Shown: piece after piece, positions 16,559 through 24,292 of the stretch
Layout of the letters: every line of letters begins with the position of its first letter
Position numbering within the stretch: position 1 is the stretch's first letter
Assembly: GCF_001748365.1 (NCBI RefSeq)
Contig: NZ_BDHH01000005.1
Location: 166,293-230,292, forward strand
Source: Fusibacter sp. 3D3
Lineage (GTDB): Bacteria > Bacillota > Clostridia > Peptostreptococcales > Acidaminobacteraceae
Length of the DNA stretch: 64,000 nucleotides
Direction: 5' to 3'
Notes under the pieces: model-generated
What the model saw: the letters and a program-made list of their open reading frames with translations, nothing else
Told to the model about the DNA's origin: nothing
The model's database searches: none
Program-made: the position numbers and the translations under genes

Positions 16559-17260
16559 ATGAATTTTACATCTGTGGTCAGAGATCAATATAAAAATGGA
16601 GGCAACAATAAAAACATGGCAATAGTAATAGATGGCATCATTGGTGCGGGTAAGAGTACTGTGGGAAAATTTTTAAGTGAAGCTTTGAATTTACCTGTAT
16701 TTGAAGAATTAAAAGATGACGGCAAGGACAGCTTGGCACAAAGAATGCTCGACTTGTTTTATGAGGATCAATCAAGGTGGAGTGCCATCATTCAAGTGAT
16801 GTTTCTCAATGATCGCTTTAAAGATATTAAACGGATTGAAGCCATGGGAGATCGAGCTATTTTAGATCGATCTATCTATGGCGATGAAATATTCGCAAAG
16901 ACCATTCACGATCGTGGTCAAATGACCCCTGATGAGTTTACAATTTATAAAGATTTGCTTCACAATATGCTTATGCACATCCATGTGCCAGAGGTACTCA
17001 TCTATATTGATGTGAGCGTCGATACCGCCCTTCACAGAATCAATCGTCGTGGAAGATCTACGGAAGGTGACCTTATACCAAGAGATTATCTTGTGGATCT
17101 CAAGAGAAATTATGAAACTTGGTTTGAAATTTTTGACCTTTGTCCAAAGATAAGGGTCGATTTAAATGAAAGTGCTCTTGGTGATGATGGCATTGTCAAA
17201 GAAGAGGTCAGAGCAAAAATATTAAGTGCTATAAAACCCTATTTGAAAAAGGCTATATAG
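16559..17260 (+). CDS. Deoxynucleoside kinase
   Basis: This 233-residue protein has a P-loop GIIGAGKST near residues 26-34, the DRSIYGDEIFAK motif that includes the catalytic ERS/DRS-type residues, and an arginine-rich lid RINRRGRSTEGD. This places it with dGK/dCK/dAK-type salvage kinases that phosphorylate deoxynucleosides using ATP. AGGAG lies 5 bases before the ATG at 16559. A second in-frame ATG at 16616, nearer the P-loop, is 13 bases from a GGAGG and would give a length closer to relatives. The metallophosphoesterase gene begins directly after the stop. Substrate preference is unknown. Confidence 0.88.
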   Translation: MNFTSVVRDQYKNGGNNKNMAIVIDGIIGAGKSTVGKFLSEALNLPVFEELKDDGKDSLAQRMLDLFYEDQSRWSAIIQVMFLNDRFKDIKRIEAMGDRAILDRSIYGDEIFAKTIHDRGQMTPDEFTIYKDLLHNMLMHIHVPEVLIYIDVSVDTALHRINRRGRSTEGDLIPRDYLVDLKRNYETWFEIFDLCPKIRVDLNESALGDDGIVKEEVRAKILSAIKPYLKKAI

Positions 17261-18097
17261 ATGAAAAAGGGATTAATTGTTGTGCTTTTACTTTTGATGC
17301 TTTTCTTATATGCATCATTTGTTGAACCCAATTTACTGATAACGGAAAATAAGGCGTTGGTTTATGGTTTGGACCCCGTCGCGCTTAAAAATCAATCTTT
17401 TTCCGCATTGAAGATCGTTCAATTTACAGATACTCAGTTGGGGCCTTTCTATTCGTTAGAGCAATTCGGAAAAGCCGTAGAACGCATTAACGCAGAAAAA
17501 CCAGACATCATCATTTTTACGGGTGATTTATTTGATGTGCCTAGAGCATATGAATCGAAAGATGAAGCATTAGAAATACTTCGAAAACTGGATAACGGGG
17601 CATTAAAAATTGCTATTTTTGGAAATCATGATTTTGGAGGTGGGGGCAAAGCCATATACGAAGATTTTATGGCAGAAGCGGGTTTTGTCGTTTTAATAAA
17701 CGAAAAGCTTTCTTATAAGACGGCAGATGGCAGAATTTTTGATTTTTTTGGGATTGATGATGGTATGCTCGGGAAACCCCAGTTTGATTTTATTGAGAAT
17801 CAAATAGAGGCTCTGCATTATAACGTTTTAATTATACATGAACCGGATTTATACGAATATGAAAAAGATAAACCTTTTGACTTAATCCTGTCAGGGCATA
17901 GTCATGGTGGCCAACTGCGTTTGCCTTTTATGGCGCCCATCATCACACCACCACTGGCAAAAATATATACAAATGGGTATTATGAGATTGATAACGCAAG
18001 AAATTCATTGCTATACGTCAATACTGGCCTTGGCAATACAAAGATGCGATATCGGTTTGGCAATATTCCAAAGATCACCGTTTTTACGATAGAATAG
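17261..18097 (+). CDS. Membrane-anchored calcineurin-like metallophosphoesterase (YkuE/YaeI type)
   Basis: This 278-residue protein has an uncleaved N-terminal membrane segment (residues 4-20) and the two-metal phosphoesterase motifs in order: FTDTQLG (first Asp, with Gln where His is usual), FTGDLFD, GNHDFGGG, and SGHSHGGQLRLP. The final motif is the YkuE/YaeI type, which acts at the outer membrane surface, possibly on lipid phosphates. The replacement of the usual DxH by DTQ at the first metal site is noteworthy. Its start abuts the kinase stop codon, indicating one operon with it. Confidence 0.88.
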   Translation: MKKGLIVVLLLLMLFLYASFVEPNLLITENKALVYGLDPVALKNQSFSALKIVQFTDTQLGPFYSLEQFGKAVERINAEKPDIIIFTGDLFDVPRAYESKDEALEILRKLDNGALKIAIFGNHDFGGGGKAIYEDFMAEAGFVVLINEKLSYKTADGRIFDFFGIDDGMLGKPQFDFIENQIEALHYNVLIIHEPDLYEYEKDKPFDLILSGHSHGGQLRLPFMAPIITPPLAKIYTNGYYEIDNARNSLLYVNTGLGNTKMRYRFGNIPKITVFTIE

Positions 18098-18141
18098 AAT
18101 CCAAGGTCCCACTGCACGTATTGTCCAGTGGGATTCTATAT
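18096..18141 (+). terminator. Terminator-like hairpin after the metallophosphoesterase
   Basis: CCCACTG (18108-18114) pairs with CAGTGGG (18126-18132), extended by AGAAT/ATTCT. The following T-content is only moderate. The tandem structured elements start right after it. Confidence 0.55.
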
Positions 18142-18242
18142 ATCATTAGTCTTCGTCCAGCTTAGAGCAGGAATGTTCAGCCTGCTCTAAGCGGTTAGAC
18201 GAGGACGTGTCAGACAAAACAAAGTTTTGACGGACAATGATT
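18142..18242 (+). repeat. Tandem structured element, locus 1 copy A
   Basis: This is an element of about 101 nt that folds into four helices. P1 is ATCATT with AATGAT (18142-18147, 18236-18241). P2 is GTCTTCGTC (18149-18157) with GACGAGGAC (18198-18206). P3 is a perfect 12-bp hairpin GCTTAGAGCAGG with CCTGCTCTAAGC and loop AATGTTCAG. P4 is CAAAAC/GTTTTG with loop AAA, closed by GTC/GAC. It is repeated 104 bases later and again, with compensatory changes, at 51809. It matches no riboswitch or repeat I know. Confidence 0.8.
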
Positions 18243-18244
18243 AA

Positions 18245-18346
18245 AATCATTAGTCTTCGTCCAGCTTAGAGCAGGAATGTTCAGCCTGCTCTAAGCGGTT
18301 AGACGAGGACGCGTCTGGAAAAACAAAGTTTTGACGGACAATGATT
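18245..18346 (+). repeat. Tandem structured element, locus 1 copy B
   Basis: This is the second direct copy, nearly identical to copy A through P2 and P3. P4 differs (GTCTGGAAAAAC side), so the 5' strand of that helix has changed while the 3' strand GTTTTGACGGAC is conserved. P1 is one pair longer (AATCATT with AATGATT). Confidence 0.8.
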
Positions 18347-18350
18347 GTAG

Positions 18351-18451
18351 ATCATAAGATTTGAGCCGAAAGACTTGAAGCGGAATGTTTTACCGCTGAA
18401 AGGTGTCAGCGAAAATCGGTTTGAGACATCGAAGAGGGCTCAAATATGATT
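18351..18451 (+). repeat. Diverged third structured unit with similar architecture
   Basis: A closing stem, ATCAT plus ATTTGAGCC (18351-18367) with GGCTCAAAT plus ATGAT (18437-18450), encloses two hairpins. One is AGCGG/CCGCT with loop AATGTTTTA, whose start matches the AATGTT loop of copies A and B. The other is GGTGTC with GACATC. Primary sequence is otherwise unlike the tandem copies, so relatedness is inferred from layout and loop. From here to 18626 I see only an AT-rich stretch and an extended -10. Confidence 0.55.
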
Positions 18452-18590
18452 CTGAGAAAATTTTAAAAAAAGAGTGATCATACTAAGAAATATTAAAGTT
18501 GTGCCGATATAATTATAGGATAGCGCTCAGGAGAACTTAAAATAGGGATCATACAACATGTATTGAGATATATATCGTTTTTTCACAGAA

Positions 18591-18601
18591 TGTGGTAAAA
18601 T
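18591..18601 (+). promoter_or_regulatory. Extended -10 promoter of the HD-GYP gene
   Basis: TGTGGTAAAAT carries the TGn extension before TAAAAT (18596-18601). It lies just 26 bases before the start codon. Similar TGGTAAAAT boxes lie before the genes at 5417 and 24293. Confidence 0.4.
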
Positions 18602-18626
18602 TGTCAAATATTTATTGGAGCGAATC

Positions 18627-19754
18627 ATGCAGACAACTCACGTAAGTTCATCAATACTAGGAAATGAAATCATTAAACCCGTTTATTCAGAACATGGCAC
18701 AATGCTCATTAAAAAAGGAACGGTCATCAATAATGATGTCCTTTCAAAATTGTTGAGCCATAATGTTGATGTTGTTTATGTTATGAACGCTCTTAAAAAT
18801 AATATTAAAGAAGAGGGCATCTTATCAGAGCGAGAGATGAATAAATCCGTTGCGAGTATAAAAAAAGTTTTTGATGATGTGATGTATCAAGAAAAATTAG
18901 GCATCAAATCGGTTATTCCCAACGAGAATTTAAAACTGGTAGAAGAGGTCTTAGCGCTTTTAATAGAAACTTTGGAGCAGGCAGACCAGATCTTATACAC
19001 TGTGGTGGATTTGCTTCAAACGGATGAGTACACTTATAAACACAATGTAAATGTGGCCATCTTATCCATTTTAACGGCAAGAGCACTAGCGTATAAGAAA
19101 GAGGATATCAAACATATTGCCTTAGGTGCATTATTACACGATATTGGTAAAATGAAAATTAGTCCCATACTGATCAACAAACCGAGTTCACTTACAGTAG
19201 AGGAGCGCATTGAAGTTGAGAAGCATGCACAGTTTGGATATGAAATTACAGAAACCGTACCTCAAATTCCCTTTCTTTCCAAGCAGATTATCAGACTTCA
19301 TCATGAAAAGCTAGATGGATCAGGGTATCCATTAGGGCTAAAGGGCATTGAAATCCCAGAGTATGTGAAGATTGTAACGGTTTGCGATATGTACGATGCA
19401 ATGACAACCAATAGAATTTACCGGTCTAAAATGCCCATTTATAAAGCTTTAGAACATTTAATGACAGAATCCGTTTTTAAAATTGACCCTAAAATTTATC
19501 GAATATTGACGAGTAATATATGCATGTTTCCACCTGGGTCCGGTGTCGTCTTATCAGATGGCAGGATTGGTGTTGTAACTCAGTTTAGACATGCGAGTCC
19601 AAGTCGACCAAGTGTTAAAGTGCTCAATCTACAGGGGCAAAAAAATTATTTAGAGGTTGAAGATGTAAATTTGGAACTCAATCGCACTTTATTTATCAAG
19701 GATACGTGGGATATTGATTTATTCAATCAAATCAGTAAGAATGCCATGGATTAG
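18627..19754 (+). CDS. HD-GYP domain protein, probable c-di-GMP phosphodiesterase
   Basis: This protein has 375 residues. An N-terminal 110-residue region begins with the DUF3391-like fold (NEIIKPVYSEHGTMLIKKGTVI). An HD-GYP domain follows with LLHDIGKM, HHEKLDGSGYP and the neighbouring CDMYDAMTTNR. All metal ligands appear present, so c-di-GMP hydrolysis is likely. The ATG at 18627 follows GGAGCGA; a TTG 12 bases upstream overlaps that site and is unlikely to be used. It stands alone, with structured elements upstream and a shared terminator downstream. Confidence 0.92.
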   Translation: MQTTHVSSSILGNEIIKPVYSEHGTMLIKKGTVINNDVLSKLLSHNVDVVYVMNALKNNIKEEGILSEREMNKSVASIKKVFDDVMYQEKLGIKSVIPNENLKLVEEVLALLIETLEQADQILYTVVDLLQTDEYTYKHNVNVAILSILTARALAYKKEDIKHIALGALLHDIGKMKISPILINKPSSLTVEERIEVEKHAQFGYEITETVPQIPFLSKQIIRLHHEKLDGSGYPLGLKGIEIPEYVKIVTVCDMYDAMTTNRIYRSKMPIYKALEHLMTESVFKIDPKIYRILTSNICMFPPGSGVVLSDGRIGVVTQFRHASPSRPSVKVLNLQGQKNYLEVEDVNLELNRTLFIKDTWDIDLFNQISKNAMD

Positions 19755-19800
19755 CTTATGACCGTGTTGTCATATGAAGCAGTCCATGGCATTTATTATT
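19740..19800. terminator. Bidirectional terminator between HD-GYP and M23 genes
   Basis: AATGCCATGGA (19740-19750) pairs perfectly with TCCATGGCATT (19783-19793) and an inner TTATGAC/GTCATA stem extends it. The stem overlaps the HD-GYP stop codon and ends before the M23 stop. Confidence 0.8.
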
Positions 19801-21412
19801 TTATAAAAGTCTTGTAATTGCTATAGGTGATAGGTTCGTTTACTAAAAAGTAACCGGGTTCAAGATTGTGTTCATAGTATGAAATGATGAAATGAAGATG
19901 GGGTCCTGTTGAAAAACCAGTTGTGCCAACTTCTCCAATTAAAGCGCCTTTTGTGACCATTTGACCTTCTGTAATGGTGAGTTTGTCGAGGTGAAAATAA
20001 GTACTGAAGATGCCTTGCCCATGATCAATCAAGATGGTGTTGCCCGTTAAGATCAATGGCGTTGCTAAAAGTACTTTTCCAGAATTTGTGGCATATACAG
20101 GGGTACCTCTTGGCGCAGCAATATCAAGTCCCGAATGCCTATATGAGGTTGGGGAACCGTTGACGTATCGTGTTTCGCCGTATTCTGTCGAAAGTCGCCC
20201 AGTGGTGGGGATTAGATAGTCACCTGTTGTGAAATCCTCATCAGATGATTGTTTTCTTAAAGGCGTGTATTTCTCAGCAAACTCAGCATTAGCATTATCG
20301 TTTTTAGTGGTTTTTGCAATGGTTTCATCTATTATAAGGTGTTGAATATGAAATTTGCGAGGTACAATTTCATATTCGAATGGCCAGCTTGTGTCGCGAG
20401 TTGTTGATTTAACAACAAAGGGATATTTACCAATTTTGGTTCTATAATCGGCATAGAGTATGGCTTTCAAATTGTGATTTGACTTGAAAAAAAGGATCTC
20501 ATAAGGCAATTGTTCTATGGTAAAATGGTCTTGCTCTGAAGCATATTGTATTGAAAGAATCGTGTAATCGCCTTGCTCAATCTGATCTTTTATAAGGGTC
20601 ACTTTTATGGGACGATCAACCTTAACCGTGAATTCTGTCGTAAGATCGCCTTTATAAGATGTGTTGTCGTTGTAAATCAATTGAAGATGATAAATAAAGG
20701 TGCCATCGTATTCTGGGATAAAGAGCATGTTGCTTTCGAGTTCATCTTCATATATAATTTGATCATCATTGGAATCGATGATTTTTAACATGCCGAGTGT
20801 ATAGGGCTTATCAGATTTAAAATCTAAGTGGATATTTTCACCTTGTAAATCAAATAGGTTCATTTGATGCGCTTCTGTATGATCCCATTCGGCTTCAGAT
20901 AGCGAAATCCATCTGCTGTCATAGGAGAAATAAGACCAAGTATTTAAAGTGGTTGAGGTTAATGGCGTTTGATTCAAAGTAAGATTGCTTGGCATAAGTT
21001 CTGGATAGTATTGGATTAAGGCCTTTGAACTTGAAATCAAAGTGGAATGAGGTACCAAGATGTAAGTTGCGTCTTTACTGTTTTTGAGGATAAAGCCCTT
21101 TTCATTGATGTTCATAATTTCATACGTGATCTTGTTATTGAGTTGATTTATTAAGCGTAAAAAGAGTGGGTTTTCTGAATCATAGTTCACATTTCTGATG
21201 TCTTCTGTTTCTTTGCGCTGATCATAAGCCGTATATAGGGTAGTGTTGCCAAAATCAAATTGATCCAGAACAGTTTGTGAGCCTTCAATAATTTGGAGAT
21301 GGGTGATTGAACTGGATGTAAATGTGGTGTATTTCACATATAGGAATCCCGAAATCATAATGATGACGATGAGTAAACCTAAAATGTATTTTTTGCCATT
21401 TTTTGCTTTCAT
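19796..21412 (-). CDS. M23 (LytM-type) peptidase, membrane anchored
   Basis: This 538-residue protein has an N-terminal membrane segment (residues 8-27) and a large beta-rich extracytoplasmic region. A C-terminal M23 domain contains HSGLDIAAPRGTPV and, near residue 508, GPHLHF, giving the HxxxD and HxH zinc ligands. The segment between residues 200 and 370 looks like beta-sandwich repeats. Such enzymes cut peptidoglycan cross-bridges or, if inactive, regulate other hydrolases; here the ligands look intact. GGAGGTC precedes the ATG. It converges with the HD-GYP gene. Confidence 0.92.
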   Translation of the reverse strand: MKAKNGKKYILGLLIVIIMISGFLYVKYTTFTSSSITHLQIIEGSQTVLDQFDFGNTTLYTAYDQRKETEDIRNVNYDSENPLFLRLINQLNNKITYEIMNINEKGFILKNSKDATYILVPHSTLISSSKALIQYYPELMPSNLTLNQTPLTSTTLNTWSYFSYDSRWISLSEAEWDHTEAHQMNLFDLQGENIHLDFKSDKPYTLGMLKIIDSNDDQIIYEDELESNMLFIPEYDGTFIYHLQLIYNDNTSYKGDLTTEFTVKVDRPIKVTLIKDQIEQGDYTILSIQYASEQDHFTIEQLPYEILFFKSNHNLKAILYADYRTKIGKYPFVVKSTTRDTSWPFEYEIVPRKFHIQHLIIDETIAKTTKNDNANAEFAEKYTPLRKQSSDEDFTTGDYLIPTTGRLSTEYGETRYVNGSPTSYRHSGLDIAAPRGTPVYATNSGKVLLATPLILTGNTILIDHGQGIFSTYFHLDKLTITEGQMVTKGALIGEVGTTGFSTGPHLHFIISYYEHNLEPGYFLVNEPITYSNYKTFIK

Positions 21413-21634
21413 GTGACCTCCGGTAAATCAGATATTGGATCGTGAGTATGTGAAAAGCCAAAAGTGAGTACCCCTTACCCTAGACACTATTATAACATTC
21501 TAAAGACATATTCACCAGTTGAGAACCTATAAAAGGCGCAGGCTCAGTAGCATATAAAGATTTAGAGGAGAATTCGATTTCACACACGTTGAATATAGAA
21601 TAGTACCTTAATGTATGATGAAAGAGGTGGTCAC

Positions 21635-22105
21635 GTGGAAAAGACAAATGCAGTGAGGTTATGTGAGGTACAAGGCATTTTTTTTACTACTTTGAGTTAT
21701 GATACAGAAGATGGTTTTATAGATGGGATCACTGTGGCAGATAAGGTCAATAAGCCTTGTGAGCGTGTTTTTAAAACGTTGGTGACAGTTGGAAAAAGTG
21801 GACAGAACTATGTTTTTATGATTCCTGTGGACAAGACGCTTGATTTGAAAAAAGCTTCAAAAGCGGTTTCAGAGAAATCCATTGAAATGATTCCCGTTAA
21901 AAATATTTTGAAGATAACGGGCTATATTAAAGGCGGATGTTCGCCCATCGGCATGAAAAAAAATTATAAAACGGTAGTAGATGAAACGGTCCTCTTGCTA
22001 GATGAGATCACGTTTAGTGCTGGAAAAATCGGTATGCAACTCAATATGAGTGTTGCTGATTTTAGCGAAATGGTTAGGTATGAAATAGCAGATATTGTTG
22101 TGTAA
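21635..22105 (+). CDS. ybaK: Cys-tRNA(Pro)/aminoacyl-tRNA deacylase YbaK
   Basis: This protein of about 156 residues clears mischarged Cys-tRNA(Pro). KTNAVRLCEVQGIFF starts the fold. KTLVTVGKSGQNYVFMIPVD supplies the conserved lysine region, and GYIKGGCSPIGMKK is the GGxSPxG motif of the YbaK/EbsC family. The GTG at 21635 is favoured because GAGGTGG lies just upstream and the protein then begins as relatives do. The ATG at 21611 lacks a site. It lies before the T-box of the lysyl-tRNA synthetase gene, though that leader has its own promoter. Confidence 0.92.
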   Translation: MEKTNAVRLCEVQGIFFTTLSYDTEDGFIDGITVADKVNKPCERVFKTLVTVGKSGQNYVFMIPVDKTLDLKKASKAVSEKSIEMIPVKNILKITGYIKGGCSPIGMKKNYKTVVDETVLLLDEITFSAGKIGMQLNMSVADFSEMVRYEIADIVV

Positions 22106-22184
22106 CTATTGATGTGTACTGTATTAAACATCAACAGTACAAAGTGTATGATTAAAAATAAAATAAAAAAATTTGAATTGGGGG

Positions 22185-22214
22185 TTGACGATATACATTG
22201 TATTCGTATATAAT
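22185..22214 (+). promoter_or_regulatory. Promoter of the T-box leader
   Basis: TTGACG (22185-22190) and TATAAT (22209-22214) are 18 bases apart. Confidence 0.75.
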
Positions 22215-22232
22215 ACATTTAATTCATAATTC

Positions 22233-22510
22233 AAAAGCTGTGAAGAGAAGAGTAGTTAAATTAAAGTTTTACAGAGAACTCCGTTTGCTGAGAAGGAGAA
22301 ATGTTTAATTTGATGAATAAAGCCTCAGAGCTTTGTATCGAACCTAATTGCTAGGGGATAGTACAACGGTTGCTTCCGTTATAGAGCTAGAGTATTCGCA
22401 TTTTGTGCCGTACTTGAAAGGTCGTTTTTTTTATACGATAAATTGGGGTGGTACCACGAAGTTTAACTCTCGTCCTCAAGACTTAGGTCTTGAGGTCGGG
22501 AGTTTTTTTT
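22233..22510 (+). promoter_or_regulatory. T-box riboswitch, lysine type, controlling lysS
   Basis: The leader contains the T-box sequence GGGTGGTACCACG (about 22446-22458), followed by a terminator hairpin (CCTCAAGAC with GTCTTGAGG, then eight T at 22503-22510). The upstream Stem I region ends with GAATAAAGCC, in which AAA at 22319-22321 can serve as the lysine specifier. Uncharged tRNA(Lys) is expected to pair with the specifier and the T-box bulge and prevent termination, raising synthetase expression. The specifier assignment is by eye and agrees with the downstream gene. Confidence 0.92.
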
Positions 22511-22555
22511 ATTTAAATCGTTAGATTTCGCAATATACACTAAGGAGGTATATTT

Positions 22556-24154
22556 ATGCATTGGGCAATGGAAACTGCACAAAAACTTATTGAGAAAAAT
22601 CCGAATTTAGAAACCTTTGTTTGCGCATCTGGGATCAGTCCGTCAGGGCAGGTGCATATCGGCAATTTTAGAGAAATACTCACCACGTATTTTGTTGTAA
22701 AAGCTTTAGAGTGTTTAGGGCAGAAAACACGTTTTGTTTTTTCATGGGATGACTATGATCGCTTTAGAAAAGTGCCTGCTGGGGTGTCAGAAGCATATTC
22801 TGAGTACATTGGGAAACCTTATTCAGAAGTCCCAGATCCATTTGGTTGTCATGAATCTTATGCAGCTCACTATGAAGACCAATTTAAAGCAACATTAGAC
22901 GCCTTCGGCATAATCCCTGAATTTATATATCAAAGTGAGATGTATCAAAGTGGACGATATGTTGACGAAATCAGAGAAGTCTTGAATAGAAGACGAGAAA
23001 TCTATGACATTCAAATTCAATTTAAAACACAGGAATGGAATGAAGTTTCAAGAGAACGCTATTATCCGATTACGTTATATTGTAGAAATTGTGGCAAAGA
23101 CGATGTGCTCAGGATGGTGTACGATGAGGCATATGATACATTAGAATATCATTGCTCTTGTGGACATCATGAAATTACTGAACTGGAATCTTTTAATCGC
23201 ATCAAATTGAATTGGAAAATTGATTGGCCAATGAGATGGCGTAAAGAGGGCGTTGTATTCGAACCAGGTGGTAGAGATCACTCTTCTGAAAATGGCAGTT
23301 TTACCGTTTCATCTATGATCTCAAGGCAAATATTCAATTATGCACCGCCTTATTATATGCCGTATGAATTTATTGGACTCAAGGGAAATTCTTCAAAAAT
23401 GTCTAGCGCCACAGGTCATTTGATCACACCGGATGAACTTTTAAAAGTATATCCGAAAGAAATCATTTTATATTTATTTGCAAAATATAAAAATACGGAT
23501 GCTTTTGACATAGGATTAGATGATGATGTGATCCGTCTTTATACAGAGTTTGAAAGGCATCTAAAAAGATTTAAAGAAAACCTAATTGAGGATGAGTTGC
23601 TCCATACAATCATGACGCTTTCTAATGCAATAGATTCTACTTTGGATAGAGAACCCAAGTTTTCATTAATTGCTTCAACTTTGCCGCTTGTCAATTTTAA
23701 TATATCGGTTTTGTATCGCTTATTTTCAAGAACGATTGATCAAGATATAGAAACTTTCAAAGTGAAATGTGAAAAAGCTGCTTACTGGATTCAAACTTGG
23801 CATCATGAGCGTAAAATCAGCATCAATGAAAATTTCAATGCTTCTTTTTACTCAAGTTTAGAGGGATATGAGAAAAATTGGATTAGAACATTTGTTGGAT
23901 TAATCACGACTTTTAAAGGCACGGATGACGAATTGATCGGTGCAATATATGATATTGTACAAGCAGACACGGCAAATGAGCGGAAGAAAATGCAAAAAAG
24001 ATTTTTTGAATTAATCTATCAAATGGTTTTAAGTCAGAAATCAGGACCGAATATTTCCATTCTTGTGGAAGTGGTAGGGGTGCATAATCTGCGTCATTTA
24101 TTGGTGCCTAAGAAAATAACCTATGTTGAGTCTGATCATATGAGAGTTTCATAG
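22556..24154 (+). CDS. lysS: Class I lysyl-tRNA synthetase
   Basis: This 532-residue enzyme charges tRNA(Lys). It is the class I form: a HIGH-like H34-I-G-N and KMSSATG near residues 281-287 take the ATP-binding roles, absent from class II LysRS. A zinc-finger-like cysteine group (CRNCGKD ... CSCGHHE) lies around 180-205. C-terminal anticodon-binding helices complete the protein. Class I LysRS is typical of archaea and scattered in bacteria, including spirochetes and some Firmicutes. Whether a class II enzyme also exists in this genome is unknown. AAGGAGG precedes the ATG and a T-box controls it. Confidence 0.95.
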   Translation: MHWAMETAQKLIEKNPNLETFVCASGISPSGQVHIGNFREILTTYFVVKALECLGQKTRFVFSWDDYDRFRKVPAGVSEAYSEYIGKPYSEVPDPFGCHESYAAHYEDQFKATLDAFGIIPEFIYQSEMYQSGRYVDEIREVLNRRREIYDIQIQFKTQEWNEVSRERYYPITLYCRNCGKDDVLRMVYDEAYDTLEYHCSCGHHEITELESFNRIKLNWKIDWPMRWRKEGVVFEPGGRDHSSENGSFTVSSMISRQIFNYAPPYYMPYEFIGLKGNSSKMSSATGHLITPDELLKVYPKEIILYLFAKYKNTDAFDIGLDDDVIRLYTEFERHLKRFKENLIEDELLHTIMTLSNAIDSTLDREPKFSLIASTLPLVNFNISVLYRLFSRTIDQDIETFKVKCEKAAYWIQTWHHERKISINENFNASFYSSLEGYEKNWIRTFVGLITTFKGTDDELIGAIYDIVQADTANERKKMQKRFFELIYQMVLSQKSGPNISILVEVVGVHNLRHLLVPKKITYVESDHMRVS

Positions 24155-24292
24155 GAATTTCATAGATTACAATCTTGTCCACAGAATGCAAAGACGATAT
24201 ATGGTAAAATATTAAAAAAATTCTCAATAGTGAGTGGGTTATATGTTTAAGTCTTCTTTTTTGGGTATTTATCACTAAAGGGGGGCGATGAT

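Noticed and set aside
18142-18346. The repeats as a CRISPR array
   Set aside because: Only two copies of about 100 nt, no short regular repeats or unique spacers, and no cas genes nearby.
18351-18451. c-di-GMP riboswitch before the HD-GYP gene
   Set aside because: The conserved GEMM-I and c-di-GMP-II core sequences are absent, and the unit ends about 175 bases before the start codon without an expression platform.
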